Assembly (NCBI GenBank): GCA_016200045.1
Contig: JACQFN010000005.1
Location: forward strand, 1 to 38,204
Source of the DNA: Nitrososphaerota archaeon
GTDB taxonomy: Archaea > Thermoproteota > Nitrososphaeria > Nitrososphaerales > Gagatemarchaeaceae
Direction of reading: 5' to 3'
Length of the DNA: 38,204 bases
The notes beneath the pieces were generated by a model that was not told the DNA's origin, did not search any database, and was given only the letters and a program-made list of their open reading frames with translations. Shown here piece by piece: positions 37,613 through 38,204 of the stretch; position 1 is the first letter of the stretch; the number at the start of each line of letters is the position of its first letter. The position numbers and the translations under genes are program-made.

Positions 37613-38204
37613 ATGGTAAGCACGAAGAGGCTGCTCGCTGACCTGAGCGTCTTCGGAAAGGGGTACCTCAGGAGCCGCGTCGGGGTCTTCTTCGCTCTGA
37701 TCTTCCCTGTCATACTCATCTTGCTCTTCGGGGCCATCTTCTCCGGGGGCGGGTCGAGCCCGATCAGCGTGTACTACCAGAACCTCGATTCGGGTCAGGT
37801 CGGGGCCCGGTTCGTGTCGGCAATGAACGACACAGGGGCGGTCGTCATGGTCCAGGTCCCCGACTCTCAGAACTTCTCTCAGTACCTGCTTTCCCAGTCA
37901 GCGAGCCAGGGGATCGTGGTGCCTGCCAGCTTCTCGCAGAGCTTCCTCACGGGCGGAAATGCGAACGTGACCGTCTATCAGAACCCGTCGTCAACCACGA
38001 GCCAGATCGTGCTCGGGATAACGCAGGGGGTGGTGGACAGGTTCAACCTCTACCACGCGAACGCGAACGCAACCGACGTCTTCGGTGTGCAGACCGTGAC
38101 CGTGGCGTCGGGGTCCTACAAGTACGTCGATTTCCTGGTCCCGGGTCTGGTCGGGTTCTCGATACTTACGAGCCCCATGTTCGCGCTGGTGAACATAAGC
38201 TCGG
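37613..38204 (+). CDS. ABC-2 type transporter permease, partial
   Basis: The first 197 codons of the permease partner are present; the gene runs past the window end. A short cytoplasmic start (VSTKRLLADLSVFGKGYLRS) is followed by a first membrane segment (VFFALIFPVILILLFGAIF, about 23-41) and then a long extracytoplasmic region of about 125 residues (SVYYQNLDSGQVGARFVSAM onward). A second membrane region begins with FLVPGLVGFSILTSPMFALV. This layout is the usual ABC-2 exporter plan with a YhgE/DrrB-like ectodomain. Confidence 0.87.
   Translation, partial: MVSTKRLLADLSVFGKGYLRSRVGVFFALIFPVILILLFGAIFSGGGSSPISVYYQNLDSGQVGARFVSAMNDTGAVVMVQVPDSQNFSQYLLSQSASQGIVVPASFSQSFLTGGNANVTVYQNPSSTTSQIVLGITQGVVDRFNLYHANANATDVFGVQTVTVASGSYKYVDFLVPGLVGFSILTSPMFALVNISS

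Noticed and set aside
1-38204. CRISPR arrays, rRNA genes or an intact insertion sequence
   Set aside because: No regularly spaced repeats, no rRNA stretches and only a degraded transposase were seen.

Overview
The window is dense, G+C-rich archaeal chromosome. Archaeal hallmarks are the exosome superoperon (psmA, SBDS, rrp4, rrp41, rrp42, eL43, pcc1, prefoldin beta), EF-2, a short XPF nuclease, CTP-type riboflavin kinase with an RbkR paralogue, F420-type oxidoreductases, and TATA boxes about 25 nt from many starts. The short XPF, an apparently intron-disrupted tRNA-Lys and a DUF6659-like protein point to the TACK group, probably the Nitrososphaeria/Thaumarchaeota side. This placement is inference. 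TTG and GTG starts are very common, often as 4-nt TTGA/GTGA stop-start overlaps.

Positions 1-10724 are all on the minus strand. The hemA-hemC-hemD-hemB-hemQ-hemL-hemE-hemH operon runs from glutamyl-tRNA to coproporphyrinogen III and adds a Firmicute-like coproporphyrin ferrochelatase and a HemQ-type coproheme decarboxylase. Only coproporphyrinogen oxidase is missing. Next come aspartokinase, aspartate-semialdehyde dehydrogenase and the start of ADTH synthase, which feeds aspartate semialdehyde into the archaeal shikimate route. Upstream of hemA lie a structured stretch and a tRNA-Lys(UUU) with two extra segments, in the D-loop and beside the T-arm.

Positions 11132-14555 hold endonuclease IV, several small lineage-type proteins (one only 59 aa), a degraded transposase, a JAMM protease-like gene and a class I amidotransferase. 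Positions 14670-20282 are the proteasome/exosome superoperon ending in a DHH phosphoesterase.

Positions 20291-25092 contain a NUDIX protein and a riboflavin module: stand-alone RibK, RbkR-like HTH-RibK, a perfect palindrome (CTACAA-N6-TTGTAG), an ECF S component interrupted by an in-frame TGA, and the EcfA1-EcfA2-EcfT energising module. EcfT runs by 4-nt overlaps into XPF and then F420:NADP oxidoreductase, followed by an F420-type LLM protein. A flavin reductase-like gene and EF-2 follow on the minus strand.

Positions 30143-33395 are a tightly overlapping three-gene minus-strand operon: a protein with a HerA/VirB4-like plan but degraded nucleotide-binding motifs plus a winged helix, a RadB/RadA-like ATPase with intact Walker A, and an unrecognised membrane protein. 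This is the best candidate in the window for an undescribed system. Beyond it lie a multiply damaged arginase, a TPMT-like methyltransferase, a second LLM protein, a rhodanese, a small membrane protein and an ABC exporter whose permease runs off the end.
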